Assembly: GCF_000013405.1 (NCBI RefSeq)
Contig: NC_007759.1
Coordinates: forward strand, 993,001-1,057,000
DNA: 64,000 nt
Direction of reading: 5' to 3'
Source of the DNA: Syntrophus aciditrophicus SB
GTDB taxonomy: Bacteria > Desulfobacterota > Syntrophia > Syntrophales > Syntrophaceae
Shown here: one piece after another, positions 61,421 to 64,000 of the stretch
How positions within the stretch are numbered: the stretch's first letter is position 1
How the letters are laid out: each line of letters opens with the position of its first letter
The notes under the pieces: generated by a model
Told to the model about the DNA's origin: nothing
Databases searched by the model: none
Seen by the model: only the letters and a program-made list of their open reading frames with translations
Program-made: the position numbers and the translations under genes

Positions 61421-62100
61421 GGTCCTCCGGTGCAATGTTGAGTTCTACAGGGATGGAGGCGAAAATATCAAAGTATCTCGATCATAAACAAGGGTAACTC
61501 CCATGCTGGAAGTAAAGATCCACAGAATAGAGCTGAGTAGCCATTTATCTGCCACAACAAGAAATAATTCCAGAGACGTACGGAAATCGTCTCCTAAAAT
61601 TTTAAAAGGCTGCTCAGCGACACCGGCAGTCGAACCCAGAATAGGGGAAATTATTATTTTTATCTGGTCGCAGCCGAAGGGTATGGGTGGGTACTTGAGA
61701 GTCCGCCCCACGCTTCTGTGTCAATCTGCATTTAGCTGGTAGAGGATTGACGATGCACTCAGCCTTCCTTTTGGTTGTCGTATTCTTACCCAACAACGTT
61801 CTCCGCCGTTCCTCTTTAGCCCAGGCATTGGCCTCCGCGTCCGAAATGAGCTTTTCATCGAAGATGTCAGCCCGGCTTTTCAAGAGTCTTCCTCCATCGC
61901 TACCAGTCGATGATGATTTTCTTGGCGGATAGTTGAGCCTGACATTGCATAAACACCTTATAACTGACATTAATTCCGTACACTATCAGATTCATTGAGT
62001 TTCTATGTTAATTTTTTATAGGTTTATATTTGAACATTTCACTTCTGGAGTATCATTATTTGACTGTGACGAGAAAACCAGCCGACTTGGAACAAAGAAC
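61421..62100. other. 680-base gap with fragments only
   Basis: Frames on both strands have no ribosome sites. A minus-strand stretch near 61760-61900 (KSRADIFDEKLISDAEANAW) resembles coding DNA but I cannot assign it. Confidence 0.4.
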
Positions 62101-62116
62101 TAGTACCACGTAACTT

Positions 62117-62737
62117 CTATAAATTCGGATAAAGACGTTTCAGCTTGATCCGAGCGTCTGAGGTAGTAAATTGCCAATCAATTATTTTGGAGCTGTTGTT
62201 TCGGTCTCTTTCCCATGCATCCACTTCGGCCTGCATGGTTTCCATGTCGGCGATCCGTCGATCAAGGCATTGACCATTCAGAACGCTGAGTTCAATTTCT
62301 GCCATGTTGAGCCAGCTTCCATGCTTCGGCGTATAATGGATGTCAAGCCGTTCCGCCAGGCGTCTGGCCTCCTTGGGCTCAAATGTTTCATAGAGTGAGG
62401 CGATATTGTGCGTATTCAAATTGTCCATAACCAGTCGCACTTTGATTGCGTCAGGATAGCGTTCATCAAGCATCTGTTTGATCTGCAACGCCCAATCCTT
62501 CCTGGTGCGGCGTTCCGTCACCGCCACATGTCTTTTGCCCGCCAACGGTTCCACTTCCATGAATATTTCTGCGACGCCGTTTCTGACGTATTCGTCGTCA
62601 ACGCGCACCGGTTGTCCCGGTTTGCACGGTATCGGCTCACGGACTTCTCCGATCATTTGCTTGCAAGACTCGTCCATGCATACCACCGGATAATCAGCAT
62701 CATATGGCAGATGGTAGACTTCCAAAAGATCCTCCAT
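62117..62737 (-). CDS. IS630 transposase, catalytic part (second frame)
   Basis: About 206 residues counted from ATG 62737, though the frame is open back to the A-run at 62808-62815. DDE residues: VVCMDESCKQ, RLVMDNLNTHN and GSWLNMAEIELS, all intact. Without the first frame it lacks the DNA-binding domain, so it is probably made as a fusion by -1 frameshifting. Confidence 0.82.
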   Translation of the reverse strand: MEDLLEVYHLPYDADYPVVCMDESCKQMIGEVREPIPCKPGQPVRVDDEYVRNGVAEIFMEVEPLAGKRHVAVTERRTRKDWALQIKQMLDERYPDAIKVRLVMDNLNTHNIASLYETFEPKEARRLAERLDIHYTPKHGSWLNMAEIELSVLNGQCLDRRIADMETMQAEVDAWERDRNNSSKIIDWQFTTSDARIKLKRLYPNL

Positions 62738-62742
62738 CGCGG

Positions 62743-63249
62743 CTACAAATGCTGCGCTTCCTTTCGGCGGGATTTTCCAGTACTTGCTGAGGTGAGGTCT
62801 AAGTTCGTTTTTTTTAAAATCCGCTGCACAGTCATATGCGATATGGATGGAGCGATGTTCAGCTCGACAACCTTATCGGCAAGAAGTCTGACTGTCCATC
62901 GTTGGTGTCCCTCGGGAGCCTCTGAGCAAGCCAAGGCGATCAGCCTTGCTTCAAATGCACCGTCAAACAAGATTTCTCTTGGCGGTTTTTCCCGTGGTTT
63001 GCGCTCCATCGCAGATTCAAGGCCATCCGTTACAAACCGCTTTTTTAAATGTTCAATCGTGCGGCTTGTTATTCCAAGCGCCTTTGCAATGTCGGCAACA
63101 TTCCATGCCGGCCCATCAATTCCGGCGTCACAAAGCAATAAAGCCCGGGCATGTATAACTCTTCTCGCGTGTGTTTTTCCACGTCGTGTTAATGCCTCCA
63201 ATTCTTTACGATCATCCTGGGTCAATGTTACTCGATATCTTGGTGACAT
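62743..63249 (-). CDS. IS630 transposase, DNA-binding part (first frame)
   Basis: 168 residues with an N-terminal helix-turn-helix (NVADIAKALGITSRTIEHLK) and winged-helix-like region ending TVQRILKKTNL. The frame leaves the family pattern just after the A-run (62808-62815) and ends at 62743. ATG 63249 has AAAGGAGG upstream. Confidence 0.82.
   Translation of the reverse strand: MSPRYRVTLTQDDRKELEALTRRGKTHARRVIHARALLLCDAGIDGPAWNVADIAKALGITSRTIEHLKKRFVTDGLESAMERKPREKPPREILFDGAFEARLIALACSEAPEGHQRWTVRLLADKVVELNIAPSISHMTVQRILKKTNLDLTSASTGKSRRKEAQHL
62808..62815 (-). promoter_or_regulatory. A8 slippery run, likely -1 frameshift site of the IS630 transposase
   Basis: On the minus strand TTA AAA AAA ACG offers the classic A-AAA-AAA slip; moving back one base gives the frame NELRPHLSKYWKIPPKGSAA that continues the IS630 family pattern to the second frame. 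It could also be a simple indel mutation. Confidence 0.5.
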
Positions 63250-63373
63250 GGCGACCTCCTTTATCATGGTGTCACCAGTGTATCACACTTTATACAAAAG
63301 CGAACTATAATATGTTACGTGGTACTAGAGAACTGGAAGAAGACAATTGTTACCTTTCTTAATGCATGAAGGT

Positions 63374-63441
63374 GTTTTTTTAATTAAACATTTGGAGGAT
63401 ATGCATTCTTTCTAACTTGTCTACAACTTTGGGTTATATCT
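63374..63441 (-). mobile_element. Relic of the right end of an ISa-like element
   Basis: About 80 percent identical to the last 68 bases of ISa: ATTAAACATTTGGAGGATAT, then CTACAACTTTGGGTTATATC. No transposase codons remain. It lies 46 bases from the IS630 right end. Confidence 0.7.
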
Positions 63442-63580
63442 TCTTCCCCATATTTGTTTTATGGATGATATCAGACCGATCTTTAACCTGGTACCATCAT
63501 GCCATCAAACCCAACCGCTTTCCACGTTCGTGACGCTCATCAATTTAATGATCAGCACTTGGAAATGCATCAAGTTTCAA

Positions 63581-63997
63581 TCAGAAAGGCCAGACCACCT
63601 TCAGCACTAGCGGGTTGAACACCGTCGTGCTCATGCAGTACGCCCCGAAAGGCATGTACGGGTTGATGAGGCAGCCTTTCGAGAAATTGAGCATCACGTG
63701 GGAACACCCACGCCATCTTGCTTGCCCCTCCACGGAGACGACCACCCAGTGTGGTTGACTGACATAGTTTGGGTTCGGTGAAAGCGGGCCCAGATCGTTG
63801 TCCCAACATCCTCCTGCAACAGCTATATCGATATTCTGCCCAGAATAATCGAACACCGTCTTCTCCGTTTCTTGGTACCCCACCCCCCAGCCGAACATGG
63901 GCCGTACCGAGAGCCTGCTATACAAGAAAATCCGCGCATAGAGGCTCTCGTACCATGCGTCATTGGCCCAGCAGTGGATACTTCCCTCGAAATGCAT
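63581..63997 (-). CDS. Hypothetical protein, possibly cut by the window edge
   Basis: 138 codons (MHFEGSIHCWANDAWYESLY...NPLVLKVVWPF) with an unusual share of Trp, Cys and Gly. The first Met is three bases from the window end, so the gene may begin outside. No family recognised, no signal peptide. It may be another fragment in this decayed region. Confidence 0.4.
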   Translation of the reverse strand: MHFEGSIHCWANDAWYESLYARIFLYSRLSVRPMFGWGVGYQETEKTVFDYSGQNIDIAVAGGCWDNDLGPLSPNPNYVSQPHWVVVSVEGQARWRGCSHVMLNFSKGCLINPYMPFGAYCMSTTVFNPLVLKVVWPF

Positions 63998-64000
63998 CTG

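Larger units (their letters stand above)
62101..63327 (-). mobile_element. IS630-family element
   Basis: About 1.22 kb (62103-63325) flanked by the TA dinucleotide duplication of IS630/Tc1-type elements (62101-62102, 63326-63327). Terminal repeats begin GTACCACGTAAC at both ends. It inserted at CTAG, next to an ISa relic. Two frames in a -1 relation encode the transposase. Confidence 0.88.

Noticed and set aside
1-64000. CRISPR array, retron, toxin-antitoxin or other classical defence system
   Set aside because: I saw no regularly spaced repeats, no cas genes, no reverse transcriptase and no convincing toxin-antitoxin pair.

Overview
The window looks like a chromosome segment of a motile, Gram-negative anaerobe of the former Deltaproteobacteria (Desulfobacterota), with a Syntrophales-like flavour. 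I base this on a sigma-54 flagellar cascade, MCE/Mla-type outer-membrane lipid transport genes, an FmdB zinc ribbon, a CHASE2 adenylate cyclase, a GAF-like/LuxR regulator and a class II photolyase. Species assignment is inference.

Region 1 (1-6.6 kb). A tryptophanase/tyrosine phenol-lyase relative, cut by the window edge, converges on a six-gene operon. That operon encodes an HlyD-type membrane-fusion protein, two ABC ATPases, a MarC-type membrane protein and two ABC-2 permeases, and resembles a split ybhGFSR exporter.

Region 2 (7.2-19.5 kb). A SPOR/TPR protein, a PAS histidine kinase and a sigma-54 response regulator precede flgB-flgC-fliE-fliF-fliG-fliH-fliI-fliJ and a MotE-like gene. A GG-N10-GC (-24/-12) promoter lies just before flgB, so the regulator probably switches on the genes beside it.

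Region 3 (19.5-26 kb). A GAF-like/LuxR regulator, a FemAB-type aminoacyltransferase, a stand-alone sigma-70 region 4 protein, a tiny ORF coupled to a YitT membrane protein, and a CHASE2 adenylate cyclase.

Region 4 (26-36.8 kb). The most unusual block: an alanine racemase with a 280-residue C-terminal extension of unknown type, two divergent D-Ala-D-Ala ligase paralogues with a small outer-membrane barrel protein between them, then mlaE-, mlaF- and mlaD-like genes and a DUF4384-type protein. The second ligase has the Tyr-to-Phe change associated with depsipeptide-forming (D-Ala-D-Lac) ligases and a broken Ser/Tyr pair. A zincin-like gene with a near-consensus promoter and an fmdB zinc ribbon follow.

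Region 5 (37-64 kb). Beyond a tRNA-Gln gene the DNA is accessory and decaying. It holds two identical copies of one IS256-type element (one splitting a membrane/scramblase-like gene, one nested inside a second IS256-type element), a dead IS3 element, an IS630 element with a likely -1 frameshift site, IS21 and IS110 remains, and pseudogenes of a TIGR01777 epimerase, a molybdenum-cofactor-carrier-like protein and a His-rich EamA transporter. Intact genes among them are a photolyase, an ankyrin protein, a lipoprotein, two related small secreted proteins, an alpha-glucan phosphorylase, a GGDEF protein, a PilZ protein and a YheU protein.
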